From Archilochus colubris (lineage: Eukaryota > Chordata > Aves > Apodiformes > Trochilidae): 64,000 nucleotides of DNA. Shown here one piece after another: positions 23,919 to 35,800 of this stretch; the stretch's first letter is position 1; the number at the start of each line of letters is the position of its first letter. The notes under the pieces were generated by a model. That model saw only the letters and a program-made list of their open reading frames with translations. It did not search any database and was not told the origin of the DNA. The DNA lies in the NCBI GenBank assembly GCA_023079485.1, contig CM041097.1, forward strand, positions 14,169,561 to 14,233,560, given 5' to 3'. The translations under genes and the position numbers were made by a program.

Positions 23919-26900
23919 CTTGGATTTGGAAACAAAAACAATGGAATTATTGCTGTGACAATCAGAGACCACTTGCTGCATGGGGAGAATCCCCCCAGGA
24001 GCATCTGCAGAGAGGTTTGTGAGCAGGGAACTTCCGCAAACCAGATGACAAATTACACCTTGCCCCTGTGTAATGCAGACACATTATTGTTAGCTTCCCA
24101 TAGAACTACCACTTGGTTCTTATCCCGCTTTAATTTTCTTGCACACAGTTGCATTTCATTCATTTTTTTAAATCTGCAAATGACCTTCTACATATATATG
24201 TATTCACAACTACAAACGCTCCAGGCCAGATCCCAGCTGAACTTTGTGACTACACAGCATTTTATTACAGATTCAAAGGATGCTGACAGTTAAGGATTTG
24301 TTTTCCAGTCTCCCAAATGTTCCAGCTCTTTAAAAAACACTTCTGAGCAGTTGCTCCAGTAGTTTTCTTGGTGTGAAAGGAGCCCAAGGAGGGAAAACCA
24401 GCAGCAACCTGTGGTCCCAACTGGAAAACAGGATAAAACCCACTTTCCACTGCTTGCAAGAGCCTGTGTCTCCCTCCAACAAGACAGCCTTTCACTGTGA
24501 GATCCTCCAGTGCTGCTGCTTCTAAACAGGACATTTAAACATTAAAACCAAAGGTGACAGTGTGAGCAAAATGTGAGTCTCCCCAACATGTATTCTCAGC
24601 TTTGAACTGCTGCCCGTGCTCTAGCTCTCTTGGGATCACCAGTCTGAGCCCTATGTCTTCTGACAACTCTGCCCATGCCTTGAATCTGCTCAAGGTTTGA
24701 ACGTCTCTCTGTGAGTTACAAGAGATTGTGCAAGGTGTACAACAGTGAGGCAGCATCTGCAGGCAGGGGACTCAAGGCTGATGTGTAAAGTGTCTTTGTG
24801 GCAATTCATAATGTTGTAAAAAGCAGCCTGTAAAACGTATGCTAGGAAACAAGGTCATGTTTTTATTCTAGAAGATTATCATCAGGCTGCCGAAAAAAAT
24901 ACTCCACTGCACTAGTTTTTGCATCAGTCCTCAACAGTTTACCCATTGCAAAGCACAGCTCACAGCAGCACCCACACCAAGCACTTAAAATCTAGTTTTC
25001 TGTTTCCAGTCTCAATCTTAGAGACCTAGTGTAGGATAAATTACCTCATCAGTCTGGTTTATTGTCTATGCATTATATAAGTTGCAAGCCACCCTTAGGA
25101 AAAAACAAACAAAACTGTTTTGTAGATTTTTAGAACTACTGCTGAAGGAATGATATTCAAACATTATTGCTTTTCAGCCAGCTGCTAACTGTCCCTCCAA
25201 GGACTGCAATTTTGGCACTGCCCCCACAAAGCTCTTTAGAAGTGCAGCAACTTCTCATACTAAGGCTAAACCCAGGTAGAGTCTGAAAGGACACATAAAA
25301 ATTTAACTGGGAATGGATCTGATGATGGAGAAGCAGAGATGCAGGTGTGGCCCCATCAGACTGGAGATAGAGCTGGAAGTCCAGAGGAAGACACAATCAA
25401 GGGATGCAAACAACAGTAAGAAAGGGTGTCAGCCACCTCCACATGTACTTGTCCCAGGAAAAGGACCAGAAATGGGGACAACTGTGGAGAGAAGCATTGT
25501 GAAGAGACTGTGAGGAATGCTCGGTCCAGCAGCAGAGCAGACAGGGTTTAGCACTAGATGGACCACACTGCTCTGGTGTCATCACCAGGTCTCATTTAGT
25601 TGCTCCTACATGTGCTCTTCCTTTCCCTTGAGTCCAGGGGACTGGGTGGGGGGAAAGGCACCACAGGGGGGAACCCTGCCTAATGCTGCACCAGTGCTGG
25701 GTGCACTCTCCTGGGCACACAAGGAGTTAAAAAGATCCAGAGCTGTGCCCTGGTATCCAGATGTAGGACCTGGTTGCTGAGGAAAGCTGTGACATATCCA
25801 GGGTCACACGAGGGCTTGCAGAGCCACCAGTCCTGCAGCACTGTGACCCCAGCTCTCCTCAGATTCCAGAGTCTTCATTGCCTCTGAAGTACAAATATCC
25901 TAGCATGAATTCCTTAATTAATGAGGTGCCAACTTGCCTGTAGCATGGAATCTCCAAGATGGCCACCTCAGGATTGGTTTCATGACCACATTAAGTCTCC
26001 CTGTGCAGCAAACCTGCATTAAAAGCTGCAAATTGAAGATAAAACTGGAAATACTGTCCTGTAATTCAGCTGAATTGTGAATCTGCTCTGTGCCAGAGGG
26101 AAAGTAGCCTTGCCCAGAAAGGAGGATACAGAGAAGGATTCAAAAGGTCATTTGGATGCCTCCAAATGATGGTATTCATATGTCTGAAAGAACAAGGTTT
26201 CTCATTCTGGAGAGAATGCCTGAAGCAGTCATGTGAAGGAGATTAAATATCAATACCTGCCAACTGGATCACAGGTAAGTTCCTTTTATTCTAAACCACC
26301 CTCCAAGCTGCATAGCCGTATTTTGAAGGCTGGATCCTGCACAGGGAAATGTCAGGTTGTGTAGAGGACTTTCCCCTGACTGAGTCTCACAGGGCCAGCA
26401 GTGCCATGGTTTGTTTCCAGCATCCTCGAGGGAGGAATGGAAATGGCAAATTCTCGTTCACAAAAAATAATTCATGATGCTGCAGCCTCTGCTGGCTGCT
26501 ACTGAGCCATGCATTTTGCTGTCCTGCACGCCATAAAGAGAAAATCAAACAACAAAACCAGGCAATCTCATTCTGGCAGCCAGTGCCTGGCTACCCATCA
26601 CAGAACCAGAGCTGCAGCATCTTGTGTAAGGGGCTACATTTTGCTGCAAATAAAAAAAACACCATAGGTCTTCCTGCCAGTGTAAAGGTAAAGGGCCAAA
26701 TGCCGAACAAAGAAGCTGCAGTCAGTTTGCTGCTTTGCTGTGCCATTGTTTGGACATGTGGTCCTTGGCCAACTTACTATTTTTATCAGTGGAGTGGGGA
26801 AAATCAACCTTCCTCTTCAAATATGCAACAGCAGAATTGAGGAGTAACTGCACAGGTACTACCAGTATCCCTGCTAATGCCTGACCATAAATCAATGGCT

Positions 26901-27899
26901 CTGCTTTTCACACCCAGGGATCTCAGTGTGGTCAAAACCAGCTCTGAGATGATCTTTCTCATAAAACCCCACCATTTGGCACAGCTCAGGGCCAGGAGGA
27001 CTGCTGCTGAAAAGAAACTCCCTACCCTGAACTACATCTCCCTGGATTATACCTTTTTCTTTTCCTTCTACTAATGGTTTCTTGATTACCAAGAGCAGCC
27101 AAATAGATCATTCCCAATGACTTCAGCCCCATTAGGGCTTTATTGGTGACTCAGAGCATCTGATTAAAGGCAAGAATAAAATCTTGGCCGTACTGATGTC
27201 AACAGCATCCAGGGCTTCTCTCCATCTGTGGTCCATCAGATGCCACGTTGTGTGAGGGTGTGATTTCCTCCTGGGGAGATGTCTGCTTTCAGAAGGGTCT
27301 CTGGGGAGGTTAGCTGAGTGCTTAGTTATGAAAACTATTTCAATGTCCTATGCCTTCTGCTCCAGACATGAGTGATGTCTGTGGGGAGCAAAGCTACCTT
27401 GACTGCTCTGCAAAGTGTGAAAATGGTTGGGACAGCACATCTGAAGTACCTTTACTGGGGCAACCTCTACCTACAGGCAGGGAACAGTGGCTCCCAGCAG
27501 CCCAGCAAATGGCACAAACCCCATTAGGGTAATTCAAGGCTCCTTTTCACACGCCATGGCCCTCTTCACCGCCTGCTATGTAAGTTTGACAAAGAGGGCT
27601 CAGATGTGCACTTGCAGATCTAGCTGGAGCACTTCAGGACAATTTTTTTCTCTACTGCTGAGAATTCACAAAGGATTTTGCAGGAACCTGAACTGTTTCA
27701 GCTCATGAGGACATTGCAAGAAACACCCATCACAACAGCTTCATCTGCACTTGTTGTTTTGTTTGTAGTTAAAAATCTGTTCATTTTTAACCAGTGACTA
27801 AAAACCTGCAAGGGAAGGACAGGACCCAGGGGCTGCATCAAACTACTTATCTGCTTCTATATGAAGAGCTTGTTAATACAGAAGACTATTTTTTTTTAC
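23919..27899 (-). other. CADPS: CADPS intron between the 27-codon and 79-codon exons
   Basis: This 3981-bp intron has donor GTAAAA at 27899 and an acceptor ending CCAAATCCAAG at 23919. Both splice sites depart from consensus more than others in the gene. No exon, RNA gene or recognisable mobile element was seen within it. Confidence 0.9.
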
Positions 27900-27980
27900 C
27901 TTGGCAATTTGCTCTGCCATTTGAAGACGTCCATCCAACTCACGTCTGATCTGTGCTGCTTGCTCATCTGGGTTGTCCAG
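27900..27980 (-). CDS. CADPS: CADPS internal exon, 27-codon linker
   Basis: This small 81-nt exon encodes 27 codons, from [18 protein letters not shown] to LQMAEQIAK. The acceptor is TTTTTGTACAG and the donor AAG|GTAAAA, phase 0 on both sides, so skipping it would preserve the reading frame. The peptide is charged and probably helical, linking the N-terminal region to the segment before C2. It is too short to stand out as an open frame and was found by looking for the residues missing between NACQ and ERKFPKF. The donor has a run of A after GTA rather than the consensus GTRAGT, so it is weaker than its neighbours. Confidence 0.96.
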
Positions 27981-28563
27981 CTGTACAAAAACAAAAGGCA
28001 AATCAGGGTGAAAAATCAGCCAGTGCAGCCAGCATTTTTTTCTTCAAGCAGTTCAGTTCTTCAGGCTGATCAAGTATTATGTTATCAAACAAGTATAGCA
28101 CAGAGGGAGCTGTGATGGACTCTGCTCTGGGACAGAGCCCTCCCCAAAGGGCACACAGAGTGTTCATCATTCCAGAATGGGAATGACAAAGGGACTCTGC
28201 AGACCCTGTTTTGATGCCTGCCCAGCTGCCTCCTGGACTGAGCATCCTCACCCAAGGTCTCACACCCACTTTGCCCTGTGAACCAGCCTGGCAGAGCAAG
28301 CCAGGTGACTATCTGAATCCCTGGATAGAAGGTTGCCCTCCAGAAGGCTGCAACTTTGCTGGTGATTGGGAATGACAGCTGTACTGGGGCAGGACATACA
28401 GCAACTTCATCTACTTGGCATCCAGAAAAAGATAAAAGGCTCAGCAGAAACACAGTCACAGCATTTGCTTATTTTCTTTCCCTTTCCCCCCATATTGCTT
28501 TATCCCTGTGCTACCACTTCATTCATGCAATTGGTTTTCCTGTAGCCTTCAGCTCTTTTTGCT

Positions 28564-28589
28564 TTGGTTTGTTTTTTGTTTTTTTTTTT
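28564..28589. repeat. T-rich low-complexity run
   Basis: The tract is T with three G interruptions on the plus strand (A-rich on the CADPS sense strand). It is low-complexity intronic sequence about 480 bp from the CR1 fragment and probably unrelated to it. Confidence 0.7.
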
Positions 28590-29068
28590 GCAACACTGCT
28601 CACAGCCCTGTGGTTCAGTGTTTGGCATCTGCCTAGCCCTGAAATGTCTTCTAAGGGTAAAATATTGTTTCTGCCAGTTAAGCAAGCAATTACAGCACAT
28701 GTGGAAGAGGCACAGTGATTGCTGCGAGCAGTTTCCTGTTGGTAGGACCTGGGGCAGATCTGTTATTTTTAGTGAGAACACACAGACATAAATTACAGAA
28801 CAATGAAAAAGCCCAAAATCAAACTAGTTCCTGAAGTTGATGGCTGCTGTAATGAGGTGGCAAGTTTATAGCTCTTTTCCAGACTCCTTTGGGGTAATTC
28901 TGCCACGGCACAATGCTTAGAAGCACAAGGTGGCCACAGCACCACTCTACCCAGGAGGGACAAACCCAAGCTCAATCTGGTGCAAAACCTCACAGTTTTG
29001 ATTCACCTCCTTGTGCAAAGGTGACTCCATATGAGAGGGCTGGCTCCTTCACCCAAATGCCACCTTCA

Positions 29069-29395
29069 TCTCATGGAATCATCAAGGTTGGAAAAGACCT
29101 CTAAGATCATCGAGGCCAGCCCTCCCCACAACCCTACAACCCCTAACCACTGAACCATCCACTGTAGCTCTTCATCCACCTGTCTTTTGAACACCTCCAG
29201 GGATGGTGACCCCACCACCTCCCTGGGCAGCCTGTTCCAATGCCTCACCACTCTTTCTGTGAAGAAGTTTTTCCTAATATCCAACCTGAACCTACCCTGG
29301 TGGAGCTTTATCTCATTTCCTCTTGTCCTATCACTGGTCACCAGAGAGAAGAAGCCATCATCTGCCTCACTACCACATCCTTCATTTGCAAAAGC
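29069..29395 (-). mobile_element. CR1 non-LTR retrotransposon, 5'-truncated 3' fragment
   Basis: The minus strand encodes the diagnostic C-terminal end of the CR1 ORF2 polyprotein: [20 protein letters not shown], then [20 protein letters not shown]. This is followed by the typical CR1 3' end, which on the plus strand begins TGGAATCATCAAGGTTGG and continues with the GACCTCTAAGATCATCGAGG block. The element is truncated at its 5' side (high coordinates), as most CR1 copies are; that boundary is approximate (between about 29345 and 29395). It has the same orientation as CADPS. The reading frame stays open for about 91 codons (29066-29341). It is a dead fragment lacking the reverse transcriptase core and endonuclease. 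Confidence 0.93.
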
Positions 29396-31441
29396 TCAGC
29401 CCCTTCTGGCTACCAAACAAAGGCAATTCCCACAGGCTGCTGTAGTTCAGCTCTTCCACTGACTGCTACACATAAACGAGCTTTATTCACTGGCCTGGGG
29501 CTGTGCTAACCACCTCCCTGGGCTTCATCCTCTGGAGACAAACTGCTTGACGAAAGAAAAACTCAACTGGTGCACTGCAGTCTGGAAAGTTACAGCTACA
29601 GCTATGACAAAAGTTTCAATTCTCAGCCTGAAAAATGACCAGCTTGCCCATAAACCCTCCCTGGATGGGCTGAAATACTCTGATTTCCCCTGGAACTGCT
29701 GCTTTCCATGGCATCTTCTCAGCTGTCTGCCTGCACATCCTGCATCTCCCCTCTCGCACATGCTCAGGCAGATCTGTCTGCACGTGTGCAGTCTGTGTTT
29801 GCATGCTGCTCCACCACCTATGGCTTTCCAGAGAGCTGACCTTCATTACGCCTGAGATTGTGGGAAAGCATCTTTTTGACTGGTTTTTCCATTACAGATT
29901 TAATTCAAGCAGGAAAACTTCAAATCCACTGAAGCTTCAGTGATCTCTGCTGTGGCCAGCCCAGTTTCATTCCTGCCAGCTGTACCACATAACCTGCTGC
30001 CTTCACCTTCATGTTACTGATCCCACAAGCAGTACACAGCCCTGGAGCACCTTTTCGGATCAGCTGCCCCCATCAGTTTCTCCATGAACAAGTGCATCAC
30101 ACAACTGATCCCCACTGACATCTCTCAGAGCTGCTTCTTCAAGGGTAGGAAATGCAATGAACAGTCCCGAATTTCCATTTCTTTGCGACTCTGAAAGAGG
30201 GGGCATTATTTGAATTCTATCTGAGCTACAGTAATTGAGATTAATCACATTGTACCCAAAATAACTCATGCGCTAAATTTAGAAATCAAGGCTGCTGCTG
30301 TGGAGGAGAGCTCATTTTGTGGTATGATAATGAGCTTGCAAACTGCCTTACACCTTCTGCACTATTTTGGTTTTGCAGATGTTTTCCAGTGATGCTACAG
30401 GTGTTCAAAAACGTGTCAAGGAAACATCTGACTGCAGAAGGTTATTTTCCTTAGGAGGCAGCAAGCACCCTCGGCAGCCTCCTTGGTTGTGGTCAAGTGA
30501 GTAATGTGTTGCTTTTCAGGGCTGTTCTTCCCAAGGTTAATTAGTGATGCCAAGCCAGGCAACCTGCTATTCAAAGGAAAAAAAAATTCCTTTTATTTCC
30601 AGGCAGTATTTCCAATGACTCTGCATGACAGCTCCATTGCAAAAACTGATCTTTGGGAACACAATCACAGTCTGTTGCAGCCAACATAACATTTTCTTCC
30701 TGTTACCTAAAGAATGGTACAAATGAGGCAGCCCCTGCCTGCAGTCCCTGCGTGTCCTCCCAGCTCTTGTGACCAAGAGTCACAGCTCCAGGGTTCAGCC
30801 ACATTCTGCTCCTAAGCCTGGGCAGGGCTCCTGCTGCCATCAAAGCAAGCAGAGTACATTTTACACAGTCATAACACTATATAGGGCCATTAAGAGAGTA
30901 ATACTGGTGCCCATAAAATATAGTTTGCTTGTGAAATAAGGCAAGGGCCAAATGTAAGGCATGTTATCTAAGCAGGACCAAATACCCAAGCAAGGCAACA
31001 CATACCCTAATATAATTAAAAATAAATTTCTTAACTAGACCATCAGCTCTTTATTTTCTGTCCTATGTATGCCCACTTAGTATTCAAATGCTTGACAGCC
31101 AAATACATAAAATGATTTACAAAGTAAAGGAGAAATTGAATTAGTTTCGTTCTGCATTATGACTATGTTATGGGCAAGCTATGAATAAAGCAAAGATATA
31201 AATCATAAGGCTGCCCCAGTCAATTAAATGTGAAAAGTATTACAAATTTCAGTATGTGATTTGTCATATGCACTGGGCTTTTCTTCAGCATGCCACAAAT
31301 ATATGACGTACATGATTTGCAGTTCTCAACTGATCATTACCCAACTGCCTGCTGGTAAATTAGATGTTTTCATACATCTACCCGCATACAGCATCAGTTC
31401 TCTCTGCTTGCCCAGCAGAGGTTGTTTAACAGTTGCTAAAG

Positions 31442-31473
31442 CAAAACAATAAAAAAACCCAAAACAAAAAAAT
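31442..31473 (+). repeat. A-rich low-complexity run
   Basis: A-rich tract with C interruptions (AATAAAAAAACCCAAAACAA pattern). No repeat family was recognised on either side. Confidence 0.65.
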
Positions 31474-32830
31474 CACGCAGATCAGATTCTGACTGGAACC
31501 CAAAACGTTCCAGCACTGCAGCCAGCCCCTCGCTGGAGGCACTGGAGGGATGCGCCTGCTTTAAACCCTGCAGTCCACTCAACTGCAAAGAAAAAGACCT
31601 TGCCAATGAGAGGTTTTCTACATACAAGTTGCTAATGTGGGATTATATTTAATGGGCACTAGTAGATGAAAGAAAGAAGTTAAAAATGTTCATCATGCAA
31701 TTTTGACAGTATTAAACCATGTAAGATCCAGCTGCTGGTTTGCAGAAAACCCCTTTGCTTCCATGATCCTGAAACAAATTCACTCTGAGACTTCTCCTCA
31801 TGTTATCCCAGAAGGATGGAAGATAATCTCACTCCATCTTTGCAAGGCAGAAGCAAATGAAACAACCTAATTAGGTCACAAGATCTGCAGTAAGATGCAG
31901 AGGCACCTACCAAATCCATGCCTAAGTGACTGACTGGTGTCTCAGAGAGCTCCTGAGTATGGCCCAACCTGAGCCATGCGAAGCCAGGATCACCCCCACT
32001 CACCCCTGAAATGCTGGAGGCAGTTCAAAGACATTAACAGTGTCAAGAGAGACTTTAAATTCCCATAGTGTTGGGTCATGTGATATATATTTAAAGCTCC
32101 AGCTTCAGTTTATCACAGCTGGAAGCCAAACCATCCCTGGCTCCTCACGTGATGCTGGGGCTGTGCAGGCTGCTCTCCTCTTCCCTTCTTCATGATGCCA
32201 AACACCATTCTTCAGAGTTTAACACCTCAGATCAACCTGCCTGCCCTGGGGACTGAGCAGGGTGTCAGTCCCAGAGAAAGGGGTGCAGCCAGGGCTCACC
32301 TGCCCAGCCTGGGGACAATGCTGGTGGCACAAGTATGCAGCACTCAGCCCCTTGGGGAGAGAAGAGTGGATCCAGGTATTGCTCCTGACATACTGATGGG
32401 ACATACCTCCAACAGGCATGGGTGAGTTAAATCCCATACAGGATTTACATCTACCCTCTGAGCACAGCACTGCTGGAAATAATGTTGTAAGCTTTGAGGA
32501 TTTATAATGACAGGATGCAACATACAGATACAACCTTCAGTGATCACCCTGGCATTTACACCACACGCCATGGAAGTGAAGAGTTCTGTCAGGATAATTG
32601 CCATCAGGCCCAGACAGAAACAACCGGGACCAGTTAACAGTTTAATTCCTCCCTGCCAGTCACTGATGATGTTGATCCCTGCTTCCCAGCAAGGGCAGTC
32701 AGTGTCACAGCATCCCCACTCCTGAAGCACAAGCCTGTCTAAAAGTGTCCTCCCCTCCCTTTGAGAATGGTTACAACACTGTGGTGAATCCTACCCTATG
32801 CCACAACATCCTGCAGAGGAGAAGCCATTT

Positions 32831-32845
32831 GATGATGATGATGAT
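32831..32845 (+). repeat. (GAT)5 microsatellite
   Basis: Five perfect GAT units. It is a short trinucleotide repeat, intronic, and long enough to be mildly polymorphic. Confidence 0.85.
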
Positions 32846-35800
32846 GGGGTTCTGGACAGCCACATTTTAAATGCTCTGGCAGTGCAAATGCTGAGTTACA
32901 GCAACCTGCTTTGTGCTGCATTGGGAACAGAAAAAAAAGTGGCTTGTACCTCCTGGAAATGAAAGCTTTTAGTCCAGATCTCCATGAAACCCACAGCCAC
33001 TGTCTGTGCTGGTTTTGTCCCATGGCAGTGTCAGGATCCAGGGATGGGCACGGCCAGAGGTGGGCACAGACAAGCTGCTACCAAACAAAGACTACCCCGG
33101 CTGGGGCCACTTTGATGGGCTCCAAATTTAATTTTCTCCCAGCACACCACTGAGTAGCTGGGAGAAGTCTGAAAAGTCCACTTTGTGAAATATTTTCCTC
33201 TGGTGAAGGAAAATGACAAAAGCCAGGATCTACTCAGATCCTTCCTTAGCCTGGCTTAAGACCCCAAGAAAAAAAAAAAATTAATGCCCTGTGTCACGCA
33301 CAGTTATAGGTGCCAAAAGCCTCAGAGAGGAAGTCTCAAGGCGTCCTTTGACACGCTGGGAGTTATGTAGCTCAGCAAATGGTTGATTAAGTATTTCAAA
33401 GCAAACATGCTGCATGTGAAGCCTGAACAAGATCACAATACAAGTGACAATTTGCAGCTTTGATGTAGGGCTTTAGGAGAGATCTTTGTCTCATAAAAGG
33501 TAGTTTTACTTTGTGATGCAGAATGAGGGAAAACACTGAAAAATTCATAACCCCCCATCAATTAATAATTCATCTGTCAGTCCAGGCATCCACACAACTT
33601 GTGGTATCAGCACCACATCGTGTTCCAGCTGAAAGAAACACATGGCCACTGAAATGACTCATTACATGGAAGCCCTGGGTTTCTTCTCACAAACCCACTG
33701 CTCTAGAAGCTAAGGCAGCATCAAACAGGACTGAGTGGCACCATGAACCACTCACAACTTCCTAAGACACACCCTGTGCCACCACCATGGATTAGCCACC
33801 TGCAGCATCCTTTTCCCACTGACAGTGAATGTTCTTCTCTCTGAGTGGCAAAGGGCAGAGGGAGGGAGGCAGCCTCCAGACCCTGCCCTCTGCCCATGTT
33901 TCTGAAGCAGAGGAGGACCTGGATACTCCCTGCCTCGACTGCAGGTGGGATGCTGACCTCCCTTTACATGGGGAAAAGAAAGGATGCCAAGCTGCCTCAG
34001 TAGAGTAAGTCCCCAACGCCCTGGGCAACACACTAATCCTCTGAGCAGTAAACTGCGAGTCAAGGACTGTCGGCTGCCTTGGGATCTGAAATGGGAGAGG
34101 GGAAGAGAGGACAGATTCTCTGTGTTACACACCTCCCTGCACCAGCAAAACCAGTAGCACAAGCACAGCCCCACTGTGGATGCAGTAGCTGTCACCTGTG
34201 GGGTTGGAGTGAGGATTTTGGAAGAGATGGAGGGAATGGTCAGGACACATCCTAGTCACCTGCTCTCTGCACTGCAGTACTGTCCCCTCCTGTCCCAGGA
34301 GGACTCATGCTGCCCCCTGCACCACAAGGATGCTCGAGATGCCAGCCAGGCTCCCCCAGATCAGTCTTCTAGGCTCAAAGTCATGCAGAATACCAGCACG
34401 ACACAAAATTCCCCTTAATTCAAAAAATTATGATCCATACCTTTTACTTCATCAATATTTTCTTTTTCTTTCTCACTATTCTGAGACTCCTTACACTGCT
34501 CCAGGGCTCCAGCACCTCCAGGGTGCTATATAAACCCCCTTCTCCTGTAGAGAAGCCTACAATATTTTGCTCCTGTGTAGGCAAGATCAGCTCCTTCTGC
34601 AGGAATTCCATTGCTTCCAGCTGCAGCTGCATGCTCTTGGTTGTTTGCTGCAGATGGGTTCCCACTCCTGTTATCCTGGCAAGCTCCTGGCTTACCTAAT
34701 GAACCACTGCAGCCATGAGAGAAGTCAGGAGGCCCTGATGGGGGAGATTTAAAACAGTAGGAAGGACTTGGATAATTCAGTAAGGGCTGACGCTTCCCTG
34801 TCCAAGAGAAATCTTATTTCACGGTTCACAAACCTGAGGGTAGGGCTAGAACCATCAGTGAAAATATTCTCTAGGATGTACTGGGGCCCTTCCTCACCCA
34901 AGCACTAAATCTTGTAACACTGCAATAAATCTGTGCACTTCCCCAGCTGCCCGGGCTGCCCCTGCTCCTGTCCATCACATCTGCAGGCAGATGCTGGGAC
35001 AGCTCCTGTGAGATTGAGATCTACCCCTGAATTAAATTCGGCCTTAACACTGTATTTTGGAAAGCTGTTTATCCCACAAGCTGAGCTGATTTCCTGGAAA
35101 GCTGAGACAAGCAAACCCAGTACACAGCTTTTCAGCAGGTTGTGCAAAGATACCTGCAGATTTATGAGTAATATTAAATTGAAAATGAGTGAAAAAACAG
35201 ATTCATCAAAATGAGGAGGGGAAGGAGAAGTGTTGCCTGCCTTTGCAAAGGATGTTGCAAGCTGCTAAAAAAAGGCATGGCAGATCACTTCCATGCAAAA
35301 GGCATGTCCCACTCCATCTGTGGCCAGAGAACTTCTGAACCCTGAAAATCCTTCTGCAAGATCATCCATGCAAGATGCACGACACTGAACAGGCTTAAAA
35401 ATTAAGCAGCCCAGCAGCTCTGACCTCTTAGTGTGCCTTAATACCCTCTTCTTATGGCATTGCATAAGGAAGCTTGAAGGCATGCAGGCAGCATTTATTG
35501 AGCTATGGCACTACAAAAGAAACTGAAGCCCTCGCTGGTTGATGCAGCCTGAGATAGATCCCTACATCCAGCTTACTTGTGTTCCCTTACAGCTTATCAA
35601 ATGCTGAATTTTGCATCAGTTAACAGAAAGAGAATCACCTAAATTTCCAACACACAACAATAAACTATTATTCAGTTCCAAGTAGTTTTTACTGGTAGAA
35701 TTAGCTGCAATTAACTGACCCCAAAAACCATGTAAGGAAGATTCACATATTCTTGAATTCTCACCTTTTGATTGAAAGCTTCATGGCAAATACAGATGCC

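Noticed and set aside
29066..29341. 91-codon minus-strand frame that might be called a hypothetical protein
   Set aside because: It is the C-terminal end of CR1 ORF2, part of a truncated retrotransposon, not a host gene.
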